Shown: positions 49,098-59,961, counted from the stretch's first letter. The stretch is 64,000 nucleotides of DNA from Xanthobacter sp. NM-25 (GCF_022138605.1 NZ_JACBFS010000002.1:558001-622000), one strand, 5' to 3'. Notes: a model not told the origin generated them from the sequence alone. Program-made: numbers and translations.

Positions 49098-50729
49098 TCA
49101 GTGGGCGTCGGCAAGGACGAAGCCGGCGCCCTTCTCGGCGATCATGGCGGTGGGGGTGTTGGTGTTGCCGGAGGTGATGGTGGGCATCACCGACGCATCG
49201 ATCACCCGGAGCCCGCCGATGCCGAAGACCCGCAGCCGTTCATCCACCACCGCCTGCGGATCATCCGCCCGCCCCATCTTGGCGGTGCCGACCGGGTGGA
49301 AGATGGTGGTGCCGATGTCGCCCGCCGCCTTGGCGAGGGAGGCCGCATCATCCCCCACGCTCGGCCCCGGCAGATATTCCTGCGGCCGATAGGGCGCCAG
49401 CGCCTTCTGGCCCATGAGCCGCCGGGTGACGCGGATGGCATCCGCCGCCACCTGCCGGTCAGCCTCGGTGGTGAGATAATGGGGGGCGATCTGCGGCGGC
49501 GCATCGAGGTCCGCCGTGGTCACCCGCACCAGCCCACGGGAGGTGGGGCGCAGGTTGCAGGCCGCCACGGTGATGGCCGGGAAGCGGTGCAGCGGCTCGC
49601 CGAACTTGTCCAAGGACAAGGGCTGAACGTGGAACTGGATATTGGCCCGCTCCTGGCCCGGATCGGACCTCGTGAAGATGCCCAATTGGGAAGGCGCCAT
49701 GGTCAGCGGTCCGCGCCGGCGCAGGGCATAGTCGATCCCCATCAGGGCCCGGCGCGGCAGCGAATAATAGGTCTCGTTGAGGGTGCGGATGCCATGCACC
49801 TTGTAGATGGCCCGCTGCTGCAGGTGATCCTGCAGGTTCCGCCCCACGCCGGGACGGTCGGCGACGACCTCCAGCCCCAGGGGCGCCAGCCATTCGCCGG
49901 GGCCGATGCCGGAACGGTGCAGCACCTGGATGGAGCCGATGGAGCCGGAGCACAGCAGCACCTCGCCGCGCGCCCGCGCCTCCATCAGCCGCCCGTTCTG
50001 GCGATAGCGCACCCCCACCGCCCGACCGGCCTCGACCAGCACACGATCGGCCACCACATCGGTTTCCAGCCGCAGGTTGGCGCGGCCGAGGGCCGGCTTC
50101 AGGAAGCCGCGGGCGGACGACCAGCGCCGGCCGCGCTTCTGGTTCACATGGAAATAGCCCACGCCCTCATTGTCGCCGGTGTTGAAATCCGGCACCCGGC
50201 GCACGCCCATCTCCTCCGCCGCGCGGCCCACCGCATCCAGCACGTCCCAGGAGAGGCGCGGCGCCTCGATGCGCCAGCCGCCGCCGGTGCCGTGCAGGGC
50301 GCTCGCCCCGAGGAAATGGTCCTCCAGCGCCTTGAAGGCGGGCAGCACATCATCCCAGCCCCAGCCGGTGAGGCCGAGCTGGCGCCAATGATCGTAATCG
50401 GCCGCCTGGCCACGCATGGAGATCATGGCATTGATGGCGGACGAGCCGCCGATGACCTTGCCGCGCGGATAGTTCAGCGCCCGCCCGTTCAGCCCCGGCT
50501 CGGGATCGGTCTTGAACATCCAATCGGAGCGCGGATTGCCGATGGCGAACAGATAGCCCACCGGAATATGGAACCAGATCCAGTTGTCGCGCCCGCCGGC
50601 CTCCAGCAGCAGCACCCGTTTGGCGGGGTCCGCCGAGAGGCGGTTGGCGACGATGCAGCCGGCGGTGCCGGCGCCAACGACGATGTAATCATAATCGCCG
50701 TCGAGACGGCCCACGTCGTCGGTGCCCAT
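49098..50729 (-). CDS. GMC-family FAD oxidoreductase (choline dehydrogenase-like)
   Basis: A 543-residue flavoprotein. The FAD loop DYIVVGAGTAGCIVANRL is near residues 13-30; RALNYPRGKVIGGSSAINAMISMRGQAADYDHW and LLCSGSIGSIQVLHRSGIGP are the two GMC signatures. The C-terminal active site holds TTIFHPVGTAKMG (His) and SGNTNTPTAMIAEKGA (Asn). It oxidises an alcohol to an aldehyde in the cytoplasm or at the membrane; the substrate is unknown. GGGAG before ATG 50729 sets the start. It is divergent from a LysR gene 106 bp away, probably its regulator. Confidence 0.9.
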   Translation of the reverse strand: MGTDDVGRLDGDYDYIVVGAGTAGCIVANRLSADPAKRVLLLEAGGRDNWIWFHIPVGYLFAIGNPRSDWMFKTDPEPGLNGRALNYPRGKVIGGSSAINAMISMRGQAADYDHWRQLGLTGWGWDDVLPAFKALEDHFLGASALHGTGGGWRIEAPRLSWDVLDAVGRAAEEMGVRRVPDFNTGDNEGVGYFHVNQKRGRRWSSARGFLKPALGRANLRLETDVVADRVLVEAGRAVGVRYRQNGRLMEARARGEVLLCSGSIGSIQVLHRSGIGPGEWLAPLGLEVVADRPGVGRNLQDHLQQRAIYKVHGIRTLNETYYSLPRRALMGIDYALRRRGPLTMAPSQLGIFTRSDPGQERANIQFHVQPLSLDKFGEPLHRFPAITVAACNLRPTSRGLVRVTTADLDAPPQIAPHYLTTEADRQVAADAIRVTRRLMGQKALAPYRPQEYLPGPSVGDDAASLAKAAGDIGTTIFHPVGTAKMGRADDPQAVVDERLRVFGIGGLRVIDASVMPTITSGNTNTPTAMIAEKGAGFVLADAH

Positions 50730-50835
50730 GGCGCTCTCCCTGTTCCAGTGGCTCTTGGTGGCTTCTGGCTCTTGCGGTGATGACACGCTGGATTTTCCCG
50801 CTCAAGGCCGATAGCGTCGCTTCACTTCCGCAAAA

Positions 50836-51744
50836 ATGCAGAACAAGGCCATGGATTGGGACGATCTGCGCATCTTTCTGCAGCTTACCCGCTCCGGCCG
50901 CATGACCAGCGCCGGCAAGGCCCTGGGGGTGGACGATTCCACCGTGGGCCGCCGTATCGCCCGGCTGGAAGCGGCGCTGGGCGCGCCTCTGGTGGAGCGG
51001 GCCGGCCGGCGCACCGTCATCACCGAGCAGGGCCAGAAGCTGGCGGAGGCGGTGGAGGAGATCGAATCCATCGTGCTGCGCAAGGTGGCCGGCCTTGGGG
51101 AAGACCAGATGGTGCTGGCCGGCCGGGTGCGGGTGGGGGCGCCGGAAGGGCTCGGCGTCGGCTATCTGGCCGCCCGGCTCGCCGCCCTCTCAGCCGAGCA
51201 TCCGGGCTTGGAAACCGAGCTGGTGGCCCTGCCACGCACCTATTCCCTGGCCAGCCGCGAGGTGGATATCGCCATCACCCTGGAGCGGCCCGCCGCCGGG
51301 CGGGTGAGCGTGCGCAAGCTCACCGACTACAGCCTCGATCTTTATGGCACCCGCGCCTATTTCGACCGGCGCGGCGAACCGGCCAGCGTCGCCGCTTTGC
51401 CCGACCATGTGTTCGCCGGCTACATCCCCGAGCTGCTGTTCACCGCCGCCCTCGATTTCTCCCGGCTCGACGAGCGGGTGGAGCTTTCCCCCACTATCCG
51501 CAGCACCAGCGTCATCGCCCAGGTGGAGGCGGTGGCGAGCGGCGCGGCGCTGGGGGTGCTGCCCACCTTCCTCGCCGCCCGGAGGCCGGAGCTGATCCGC
51601 CTCCTGCCCGAGGCGGTGGGCCTCACCCGCAGCTATTGGCTCTCGGTCCATGACGACATGCGGCGGCTGCGCCGGGTGCAGGCGGTGCTCGCCGCCCTCA
51701 CCAGCCGGGTGCGGGCCGACCGCGCCTTGTTCATGCGCAGATGA
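50836..51744 (+). CDS. LysR-family regulator, divergent from the GMC oxidoreductase gene
   Basis: A 302-residue LysR regulator. The winged helix is in residues ~5-65: MDWDDLRIFLQLTRSGRMTSAGKALGVDDSTVGRRIARLEAALGAPLVER. The effector domain begins near VRVGAPEGLGVGYLAARLAAL. ATG 50836 or 50851 may be the start; neither has a clear ribosome site. It closely resembles the LysR protein encoded convergently at 51731 (MDWDDLRIF/MDWDHLRVF; VRVGAPEGLG/VRIGAPDGLG), and the two genes overlap by 14 bases. Confidence 0.88.
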   Translation: MQNKAMDWDDLRIFLQLTRSGRMTSAGKALGVDDSTVGRRIARLEAALGAPLVERAGRRTVITEQGQKLAEAVEEIESIVLRKVAGLGEDQMVLAGRVRVGAPEGLGVGYLAARLAALSAEHPGLETELVALPRTYSLASREVDIAITLERPAAGRVSVRKLTDYSLDLYGTRAYFDRRGEPASVAALPDHVFAGYIPELLFTAALDFSRLDERVELSPTIRSTSVIAQVEAVASGAALGVLPTFLAARRPELIRLLPEAVGLTRSYWLSVHDDMRRLRRVQAVLAALTSRVRADRALFMRR

Positions 51745-52621
51745 AGCGCGCCCGCGCCTCGCGGAAGCGGCGGGCCAGGACATCCCGCGCCACGGCGATG
51801 CGGCGCACCGCCTGCGTATCGGGATGAGCGAGGAGGTGATAGCTGCGGCGGAAGCGCACCTGCGGCAGGATCCGGGTCAGCCCGTCATGGGCGCCCACGG
51901 CGAAATCATGCAGCACGCCGATGCCGGTGCCGGCCTTCACCGCCTCCACCTGCCCCATCACGCTGGCGCAGCGGAAGCGCCGGCCGCCGTGGCGCTCCAG
52001 CACCTCAGCATAATCGAGGGCCGAGGCATAGGCGAGGTCCTCCACCCCGGTCACCACCGTGTGGTTGGCGAGATCCTCCACCTCCTGCGGCGTGCCCGCC
52101 GCTTCGAGATAGGCCTGCGCCGCATAGACGCCCAGGGTGTAATCGGTGAGGCGCGAGACCACCAGCCGGCCTTCCGCCGGCCGGTCCAGAACGATGGCGA
52201 GATCGGCTTCGCGCCGGGACAAGGAGAAGGTCCGCGGCAGCGGCACCAGTTCCACGATCAGGTCCGGGTAAGCGGCGGCGAGGCGGCCCAGTTCGGCGGC
52301 CAGGAAATAATTGCCGAGGCCGTCCGGCGCGCCGATGCGCACGGTGCCGGAGACCTCCCCCGCCTCCTCGCGCAGGCTCTCGGCGGCACCCAGGATCTCC
52401 GCCTCGATGCGCTCCGCCGCCGGCAGCAGCCGCTCCCCCGCCGCGGTGAGCACCGTGCCCGCCGGGCGGCGATCGAACAGGGGTGTCGCCAGCGCCGCCT
52501 CCAGCGCATCCAGCCGGCGCGCCACGGTGGCGTGGTTCAGCCCCAGCCGCCGCGCCGCCGCCAGCAACTGACCCTGCCGCGCCACCGCCAGGAAGACGCG
52601 CAAATGATCCCAATCCATCAT
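51731..52621 (-). CDS. LysR-family regulator, divergent from mmsA
   Basis: A 296-residue LysR regulator with the winged helix MDWDHLRVFLAVARQGQLLAAARRLGLNHATVARRLDALEAALATPLFDR and an effector domain from VRIGAPDGLGNYFLAAELGRL. The start is a GTG-ATG-ATG run (52624-52616); the first ATG is annotated. It is a paralogue of its convergent neighbour. The 128-bp gap to mmsA holds a dyad with arms of 8 bases, the likely binding site. Confidence 0.88.
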   Translation of the reverse strand: MMDWDHLRVFLAVARQGQLLAAARRLGLNHATVARRLDALEAALATPLFDRRPAGTVLTAAGERLLPAAERIEAEILGAAESLREEAGEVSGTVRIGAPDGLGNYFLAAELGRLAAAYPDLIVELVPLPRTFSLSRREADLAIVLDRPAEGRLVVSRLTDYTLGVYAAQAYLEAAGTPQEVEDLANHTVVTGVEDLAYASALDYAEVLERHGGRRFRCASVMGQVEAVKAGTGIGVLHDFAVGAHDGLTRILPQVRFRRSYHLLAHPDTQAVRRIAVARDVLARRFREARARFICA

Positions 52622-52639
52622 CACACTTCAAATTTCGCA

Positions 52640-52665
52640 CAATGAGTTATCGATCTTACTCATTG
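52640..52665. promoter_or_regulatory. Dyad between the LysR gene and mmsA
   Basis: CAATGAGT (52640-52647) and ACTCATTG (52658-52665) are perfect inverted arms around a 10-base spacer. Allowing a small bulge, pairing extends to GCACA and TGTGC outside. The position between divergent genes and the size suit a LysR-type activator site. Confidence 0.65.
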
Positions 52666-52749
52666 CTGTGCGCCTCTTGAAGCGGGAAGGAGGAGCGTCG
52701 TCATTCCGGCGGGCCAGCCGCGCCCGCTGCCCGCGCAAGGACCTCAGCC

Positions 52750-54249
<1,500 letters not shown>

Positions 54250-54252
54250 CGT

Positions 54253-54279
54253 GGCGGGCCCCCGTCGCGGGGGCCCGCC
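54253..54279. terminator. Hairpin between convergent mmsA and LLM oxidoreductase genes
   Basis: A 12-bp stem, GGCGGGCCCCCG and CGGGGGCCCGCC, with a 3-base loop, begins 4 bases past the mmsA stop. There is no T-run on either side, but the position and stability suggest a two-way stop signal. Confidence 0.65.
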
Positions 54280-54288
54280 CACCCCGGG

Positions 54289-55587
54289 TCAGAAGTTGGG
54301 ATTGGCCGGCCGCTTCAGGCCCAGCAGATCACGCAGGGTGGCGCCCTCATAGGCGGTGCGGAACAGGCCGCGCTCCTGCAGGATCGGAATGACCAGATCG
54401 ACGAAATCGTCGAACGCGCCGGGGAAATAGGGCGGCATCACGTTGAAGCCATCGGCGGCGCCGGCCTCGAACCACTGCTGGAGCGTATCGGCCACCTCTT
54501 CCGCCGCCCCGCACAGCACCCAGTGGCCACGGGCCGCCGCCACCAGATTGTAGAGATCCCGCAGGCTCATGCCGTCCCGCCGGGCCTTCGAGAGCAGCAC
54601 CCCGGTGAACGACTTGTAGGTGTCGGCCTCCGGCAGATCGGGAATGGGACCGTCGAGCGCATAGGCGCTCATGTCGTGGCCGAAGCGCTCCGAGAGCATG
54701 CCCAGCGCATTGCTCGTGTCGACGAACTGCATGAGATCGTTGAGCTTCTCCCGCGCCTCCTTGGCGGTGCGCCCCACCACCGGCATCACCCCCGGTAGAA
54801 CACACACTTCGTCGGGATGGCGGCCAAAGGCCGGCAGGCGGGCCTTGAGGCTGTCGTAACCGGCCTTCGCCTCCGCCAGGTCCTGCACCACCGCGAACAC
54901 GATGTCGGCGGTGCGGGCGGCGAGCATCTGCCCCGGCTCCGAACCGCCGGCCTGGGAGATGATGGGATGGCCCTGGGGCGAGCGCCCGATGTTGAGCGGC
55001 CCCTTCACCTTGAAGAACGGGCCCTCGTGGTCGAGGGGCCGCACCTTGGCGGGATCGATATAGACGCCGCTTGCGCGATCGGCGCAGATGGCGTCGTCGG
55101 CCCAGCAGTCCCACAGGCCCGTCACCACATCCACGAACTCACCGGCCCGCTCGTAGCGCCGGGCGTGGTCGGGATGCTGGGTGCCGAAATTGGCGGCGGC
55201 GGCCGGCGCCGAGGTGGTCACCGCGTTCCAGGCAGCCCGCCCGCCGCTGATGTGATCGAGCGAAGCGAACGCCCGGGCCACCGAAAAGGGATCCGCATAG
55301 GTGGTGGACACGGTGCCGCCGAGGCCGATGTGGCGGGTGGCGCCGGCGATGGCGGCGAGCAGGGTCATGGGCTCCAGCCGCGCCGTGTAGGAGGGGTGGC
55401 TGGCGGGATCGGCGTTCAGGTTGTCGCCCATGAAGATGAGGTCGAACAGGCCGCGCTCGGCGGTGGCCGCGATCTGCCGCACCTTCTCGATGTCCTGGAA
55501 AGTATCCATGGCACCCGGCTGGCGCCAGCCCGCGATGTGGCTCCCCGTTCCCAGCAGGAACAGGCCGAAGTGCATCTGTCGTGACAT
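54289..55587 (-). CDS. LLM-class FMN-dependent monooxygenase (NtaA/SnaA/DszA type)
   Basis: A 432-residue luciferase-like TIM-barrel enzyme. Features are MHFGLFLLGTGSHIAGWRQPGA, ATRHIGLGGTVSTTYADPFSVARAFASLDHISGGRAAWNAVTTSAPAAAANFG (flavin pocket) and GHPIISQAGGSEPGQMLAARTADIVF. This subgroup includes nitrilotriacetate monooxygenase, dibenzothiophene-sulfone monooxygenase and similar enzymes, which use reduced FMN from a partner reductase and O2. The gene is last in the six-gene transporter operon, 10 bp after a permease gene, so it probably acts on the imported compound. No flavin reductase gene is nearby. Confidence 0.9.
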   Translation of the reverse strand: MSRQMHFGLFLLGTGSHIAGWRQPGAMDTFQDIEKVRQIAATAERGLFDLIFMGDNLNADPASHPSYTARLEPMTLLAAIAGATRHIGLGGTVSTTYADPFSVARAFASLDHISGGRAAWNAVTTSAPAAAANFGTQHPDHARRYERAGEFVDVVTGLWDCWADDAICADRASGVYIDPAKVRPLDHEGPFFKVKGPLNIGRSPQGHPIISQAGGSEPGQMLAARTADIVFAVVQDLAEAKAGYDSLKARLPAFGRHPDEVCVLPGVMPVVGRTAKEAREKLNDLMQFVDTSNALGMLSERFGHDMSAYALDGPIPDLPEADTYKSFTGVLLSKARRDGMSLRDLYNLVAAARGHWVLCGAAEEVADTLQQWFEAGAADGFNVMPPYFPGAFDDFVDLVIPILQERGLFRTAYEGATLRDLLGLKRPANPNF

Positions 55588-55597
55588 GGTCGGGATC

Positions 55598-56380
55598 TCA
55601 GGTCCAGAAGATGAGGCGCCGCTCGCAGAAGCTCACGAGGCCGAAGAAGGCGAGGCTGATGGCCGAGGCCACGAAGATGGCCGACCACACCCGCACGAAG
55701 TCCACTTGCAGAACCGCCTGGTAGATCACCCAGCCGATGCCGTCGTAGGCGCCCAGCATTTCGGTGACGATGGCGACGATGATGGCCCGCACGGTGGAGA
55801 CCCGCATGCCGGCGGCGATCAGCGGCAGCGCTGTGGGCAGGCGCAGCCGCCACAGCACCGAGAGCCGGCCGGCGCCGAACGAGCGCATGAGATCGGCGGC
55901 GCGCCGGTCGACCCGGTCGAAGCCGGCCAGGGCGGAAAGGAACACGGTGAAGCTCACCGCCAGCGCCACCATCACCACCTTGGAGGCGATGCCGATGCCG
56001 AACCACAGCAGGATCAGCGGCGACCACGCCACCACCGGCACCGAATTGATGGCGGTCGCCACCGGCAGGATGGCCGCCCGGGCCCGGGGGACCAGGGTGA
56101 TGAGCCCCGCCAGCGCGATGCCGATCAGTGAGCCCACCCCATAGCCGAGCAGGGACTCCGTCAAGGTGTAGCTGGCCGCCGGCGCCAGCACCGCCCAGCT
56201 GTCGACAATATTGACCAGGATGGCGCTGACCGCCGGCAGGGTATAAGCGGGCAAAGCGAAGCCCCGCGCCACGCCTTCCCACACCGCCACCAGCAGCACC
56301 ATGCCCAGCACGCCCCGCTGAACCGTGCGCGAGCCGAGCACGCGCGGCAGGGCCGCGGCGAAATCCGCCGTCGCGCTCAT
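55598..56380 (-). CDS. ABC transporter permease (NitT/TauT/Thi-type), second
   Basis: A 260-residue inner-membrane protein with about six helices. The EAA loop is DRVDRRAADLMRSFGAGRLSVLWRLRLPTALPLI. PVATAINSVPVVAWSPLILLWFGIGIASKVVM is the conserved mid-section of the SsuC/TauC/ThiX group. ATG 56380 overlaps the stop of the other permease gene by 4 bases. Two different permeases next to each other suggest a heterodimer. Confidence 0.9.
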   Translation of the reverse strand: MSATADFAAALPRVLGSRTVQRGVLGMVLLVAVWEGVARGFALPAYTLPAVSAILVNIVDSWAVLAPAASYTLTESLLGYGVGSLIGIALAGLITLVPRARAAILPVATAINSVPVVAWSPLILLWFGIGIASKVVMVALAVSFTVFLSALAGFDRVDRRAADLMRSFGAGRLSVLWRLRLPTALPLIAAGMRVSTVRAIIVAIVTEMLGAYDGIGWVIYQAVLQVDFVRVWSAIFVASAISLAFFGLVSFCERRLIFWT

Positions 56381-57189
56381 TGCTCCGCTCCCCAGAAGAC
56401 GAGCCACTTCTCGATCATGCTGACGGCGGCATAGAGGCCGGTGCCCAGCAGCGCGCAGACAGCGATGGCGGCCCAGATGGCGACCACGTTCTCGTTGTAC
56501 ATGCCCTGCAGCAGCAGCACGCCGAGCCCCACCGTATCGCCGAACCACTCGCCCACCAGCGCGCCCACCAGGGCCAGCGCCGAGGCGAGGCGCAGCGCGA
56601 CGAAGATCTGCGGCAGCGCGCTGGGCAATTGCAGATGGGTCAGCAGCTTGAAGCGGCTGGCGCCGAACGAGCGCATCAGCGCCTCCTGGCGCGGATCGAC
56701 CCCCTCGAGCCCCAGCAGGGTGTTCACGGTGACGGGAAAGAAGGTGAGATAGAAGGAGATGGCGGCCTTGGCCACCAGGGTGTTGCCGAACCACAGCACC
56801 ACCAGCGCGCCGAAGGCGATGACCGGAATGGTCTGCGACACGATGAAGATGGGAAACACCAGTTCCCGCAGCGCCCGCGCCCGGAAGAACAGCACACCGA
56901 TGCCGATGCCGAACACCGCCCCCGAGGCAAAGCCCAGCAGTGTTTCCGACAGGGTGCGCAGGAAGCCCTGCACATAGGGCGTTGGCGTCGCCAGGATGGC
57001 GCCGATGACCACGCTCGGCCGCGGCACGTAATAGGGCCGCACGCCAAACAGCACGATCAGCCCCTCGGCCACCGCCAGCACCACCGCCAGCCAGAACAGG
57101 CCACGGGCGAAGCGCCACAGCGGGGCGAGGAGGGCGAGGGACATCGTCTCCGGCCGTGAGGCCGGAGACGCAACGAGGGCGCCGCTCAC
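56377..57189 (-). CDS. ABC transporter permease (NitT/TauT/Thi-type), first
   Basis: A 270-residue permease of the same family. VFPIFIVSQTIPVIAFGALVVLWFGNTLVAKAAIS is the conserved segment, and GVDPRQEALMRSFGASRFKLLTHLQLPSALPQIF is the EAA loop that contacts the ATPase. The start is probably GTG 57189, whose GTGA overlaps the stop of the binding-protein gene; an internal ATG 15 codons on is possible. It pairs with the permease encoded just downstream. Confidence 0.9.
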   Translation of the reverse strand: MSGALVASPASRPETMSLALLAPLWRFARGLFWLAVVLAVAEGLIVLFGVRPYYVPRPSVVIGAILATPTPYVQGFLRTLSETLLGFASGAVFGIGIGVLFFRARALRELVFPIFIVSQTIPVIAFGALVVLWFGNTLVAKAAISFYLTFFPVTVNTLLGLEGVDPRQEALMRSFGASRFKLLTHLQLPSALPQIFVALRLASALALVGALVGEWFGDTVGLGVLLLQGMYNENVVAIWAAIAVCALLGTGLYAAVSMIEKWLVFWGAEQ

Positions 57190-58208
57190 GGGCGACGCTC
57201 CGCCAGCGGGATGGATTCCAGGAAGCTCACGTTGAAGGTGGCAGCCAGATCCACCGGCTTGGCGATCACCTTGGCGTCGAGGAACAGCTGCTCGGCGGTC
57301 TTCACGGCGCCCATGTCGATCCAGAACAGGCCGTTCTCCTTCACGGTGCCGGCCAGCATCAGCTTCTGGGCCTCGGCCAGCATGAATTCCTGGTGGGCCC
57401 GGTCGAGGGTGGGCGCGACCGCCATGATGGTGTCGACGGCGCCCTTGGGATCGGCGAAGGCATCCTGCCAGCCCTTGATGGAGGCCCGCAGGAACGCCTT
57501 CACCAGCTCCGGCTTCTCCTTGGCGGTGGTCTCCGACACGATCAGCGTGTCACGGGGGAAGGTGACGCCGAAGTCTTCGGCCACGAAACTACGCAGCGTC
57601 TCTTCGCCCATGCGGGTCTTGATGGTGTAATACTCATTGTAGCGGGTGGCGGTGATGACATCCACCTGGCCATCCACGAACGGCGTCACGCTCACCTGCT
57701 GCGGCTGGATGTTGACCAGCGCTGGGTCCACGCCCGCCTTGGTCAGCATCGCCTTCAGCACGTGGTTGGCGCCGGTGAACCAGGTGGTGACCTTCTTGCC
57801 CTTGAAATCGTCGACGCTCTTGATGGGCCCGTCGGCGCGGGTGACGAACACGAACGGCGTCATCTGGTGGGCGATGCCCACGCACACCACCGGCATGCCC
57901 TTGTCGCGGGCGGCGAACACGCTGTCGACGCCACCCGACAGGCCGAACGTGTCGGCGCCGGTGGCCACCAGATTCTCGGTGAGAATGTTGGGACCGCCCG
58001 GGTTGATGGTGAGGTCGATGCCCTCGGCCTTGTAGTAACCCTTGGCGACCGCCACGTAGAAGCCCGCGAACTGGGCTTGCGGCAGCCATTTCAGACGCAG
58101 GCTGGCCTTGGTGAGATCGGCAGCGGCGGCCGGCACGGCCGGCAGGGCCGCGGTGATGAACGCGGCGCCGGCCACCAGGGTGGCCAGCAGGCTTCGGCGG
58201 GTCGTCAT
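57186..58208 (-). CDS. ABC transporter substrate-binding protein (NMT1/THI5-like)
   Basis: A 340-residue periplasmic protein. The signal peptide is about residues 1-29, ending in PAAAA. The mature protein opens SLRLKWLPQAQFAGFYVAVAKGYYKAEGIDLTINPGGPN, the hallmark of the NMT1/THI5-like fold, followed by ATGADTFGLSGGVDSVFAARDKGMPVVCVGI. Members bind pyrimidine precursors of thiamine, riboflavin, nitrate, sulfonates and related compounds. The WLPQAQFAGFY form is nearest the pyrimidine/flavin binders, but the ligand is not settled by sequence. Confidence 0.9.
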   Translation of the reverse strand: MTTRRSLLATLVAGAAFITAALPAVPAAAADLTKASLRLKWLPQAQFAGFYVAVAKGYYKAEGIDLTINPGGPNILTENLVATGADTFGLSGGVDSVFAARDKGMPVVCVGIAHQMTPFVFVTRADGPIKSVDDFKGKKVTTWFTGANHVLKAMLTKAGVDPALVNIQPQQVSVTPFVDGQVDVITATRYNEYYTIKTRMGEETLRSFVAEDFGVTFPRDTLIVSETTAKEKPELVKAFLRASIKGWQDAFADPKGAVDTIMAVAPTLDRAHQEFMLAEAQKLMLAGTVKENGLFWIDMGAVKTAEQLFLDAKVIAKPVDLAATFNVSFLESIPLAERRP

Positions 58209-58279
58209 GTCAGATCTCCGGGGGTTGGAGGGCGCGAGAGTGGGGAGCGCCACATGGCCGGCGGCAATGCCGCGCCGGC

Positions 58280-59059
58280 TCACTGGCGAAAACTGGAATC
58301 GGCGCGATCGAGCTGGCGCAGCAGGCCCGGCCATTCCCGCTCGCCGGGAATGAGGATGTCGCCCTGCTGCTCCCAAAACTGGCGCGCGGCCTTCTCGCAG
58401 ACCGCGTGCGGCGGCAGCATCAGCTCCACACCAGAAGCGCAGGCCGCCTGCATGGCCAGCTGGATGCGCGCGGCCCGCTCGAAATAATAGAGCAGCATGA
58501 ACGCCTCACCGACCGTGCGGCCAACGGTGAGGATGCCGTGGTGACGCATCAGCATAACCTTGTGGGTGCCGAGATCGGCCACCAGCCGCGCCTGCTCGTC
58601 GAGATCGATGGCCACCCCTTCATAGGCATGGAACCCCTGGCGCTGGTAGAAGCGCATGGCGAACTGGCTGAGCGGCAGCAGCCCCTCTTTCTGGCCGGAG
58701 ATCGCGACACTGGCATCGGAATGGGTATGCAGCACACAGGCCGCATCGGACCCGGTTTTGTGCACGGCCGCGTGGATGACGAAGGCGGCGCGGTTCACCT
58801 CATAGGGCGTGTTGTCGAGCTTGCGGCCTTCGGTGTCGATCTTCACCAGGCTGGACGCGGTGATCTCTTCGAACAGCAGGCCGTAGGGGTTGATGAGGAA
58901 CTCCCCCTCGCGCCCGGGCAGCCGCAGTGAGATGTGATTGTAGATGAGATCATCGAGGCCCAGCTTCGCCACCAGCCGGTAGCAGGCGGCGAGCTCAACC
59001 CGGGCCGCCCATTCCTGGGGATCGCACGGGCGGGGAACACGGGCGAGGGGAGCGCTCAT
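58280..59059 (-). CDS. Class II aldolase/adducin-family protein
   Basis: A 259-residue protein of the L-fuculose-phosphate-aldolase/adducin fold. CVLHTHSDASVAIS supplies two His of the zinc site and LMRHHGILTVG the third. DDLIYNHISLRLPGREGEFLINPYGLLFEEITASSLVKID is the conserved N-terminal part. In catabolic clusters such proteins cleave carbon-carbon bonds or decarboxylate. It lies within the transporter operon: its ATG shares one base with the ATPase stop (TGATG), and the binding-protein gene starts 71 bp on. Confidence 0.88.
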   Translation of the reverse strand: MSAPLARVPRPCDPQEWAARVELAACYRLVAKLGLDDLIYNHISLRLPGREGEFLINPYGLLFEEITASSLVKIDTEGRKLDNTPYEVNRAAFVIHAAVHKTGSDAACVLHTHSDASVAISGQKEGLLPLSQFAMRFYQRQGFHAYEGVAIDLDEQARLVADLGTHKVMLMRHHGILTVGRTVGEAFMLLYYFERAARIQLAMQAACASGVELMLPPHAVCEKAARQFWEQQGDILIPGEREWPGLLRQLDRADSSFRQ

Positions 59060-59955
59060 CAGCGGACCTCCGTTGTGGTGGCGCCGTCGGCGCCGGGGGC
59101 GAGGAACGACTTCATCGCCTCTTCCTCGATGGCTTCCAGGAGGGTGCGCTTGAGGCGGATGAACTCCGGCGAAATCACCACCTCGGCGGGACGCGGACGG
59201 GGCAGATCCACCTTCTGCTCCAGCTTCACGCGGCCGGGACGCGCGCTCATCACGATCACCCGATCCCCCAGGAACAGGGCTTCGTCCACATCGTGGGTGA
59301 TGAACAATATGGTGCGCTTGTGGGTTTGCCACACATCGAGCAGCCACCGCTGCATCATGGTGCGCGTCAGGGCGTCGAGGGCGCCGAACGGCTCGTCGAG
59401 CAGCATCAGCTCGCGCTTGAACAGAAAGGTGCGCATCAGTGCCACCCGCTGGCGCATGCCGCCGGACAGCTGGCTCGGATACTGGTCCCCAAAGCCAGCG
59501 AGGCCGAATTCCGGCAGCATGGCGCGCGCCTGCTCCCGCGCCGCCTTGCGCGGCGCCCCCTCCACGTCCAGCGCGAGCACCGCATTGTCGATCACCGTGC
59601 GCCAGGGCAGCAGCAGATCGCGCTGGGGCATGAAGGAGACGCGGCCGAGCAGATCAGCGGCCATCACACTGGCGCCCTGGAAGCGCACCACGCCACCGGC
59701 GTCGGGCTCCTCGAGGCCCGAGACGATGTTGAACAAGGTGCTCTTGCCGCAGCCGCTGGGACCGACCACGGTGACGAATTCGCCGGGCTGGATGGTGGCG
59801 GTGAAATTCCCCAGGGCCTGCACGGCGCCAAACGTCTTGCTCAGCCCGCGCAAATCCAGCAGGGGCGGCACCGCGGCGGCCGGGAACTCCGGCGCCGCTG
59901 CGCCCGAGGCCGGTTCCGACGACCCTTTGTGATGTGTGGCCACGGGCAAAAGCAC
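59059..59955 (-). CDS. ABC transporter ATP-binding protein (NitT/TauT/Thi type)
   Basis: A 298-residue ATPase. Walker A is GPSGCGKS (65-72), the Q-loop lies in MPQRDLLLPWR, the signature is LSGGMRQR, Walker B is LMLLDEPFGALD, and the switch His is in FITHDVDEAL. An unusual Ala/Pro-rich extension of about 30 residues precedes the domain. The start is probably GTG 59955; no ATG fits. It is the first gene of the reverse operon and energises the two permeases. Confidence 0.92.
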   Translation of the reverse strand: MLLPVATHHKGSSEPASGAAAPEFPAAAVPPLLDLRGLSKTFGAVQALGNFTATIQPGEFVTVVGPSGCGKSTLFNIVSGLEEPDAGGVVRFQGASVMAADLLGRVSFMPQRDLLLPWRTVIDNAVLALDVEGAPRKAAREQARAMLPEFGLAGFGDQYPSQLSGGMRQRVALMRTFLFKRELMLLDEPFGALDALTRTMMQRWLLDVWQTHKRTILFITHDVDEALFLGDRVIVMSARPGRVKLEQKVDLPRPRPAEVVISPEFIRLKRTLLEAIEEEAMKSFLAPGADGATTTEVR

Positions 59956-59961
59956 ACCTTC

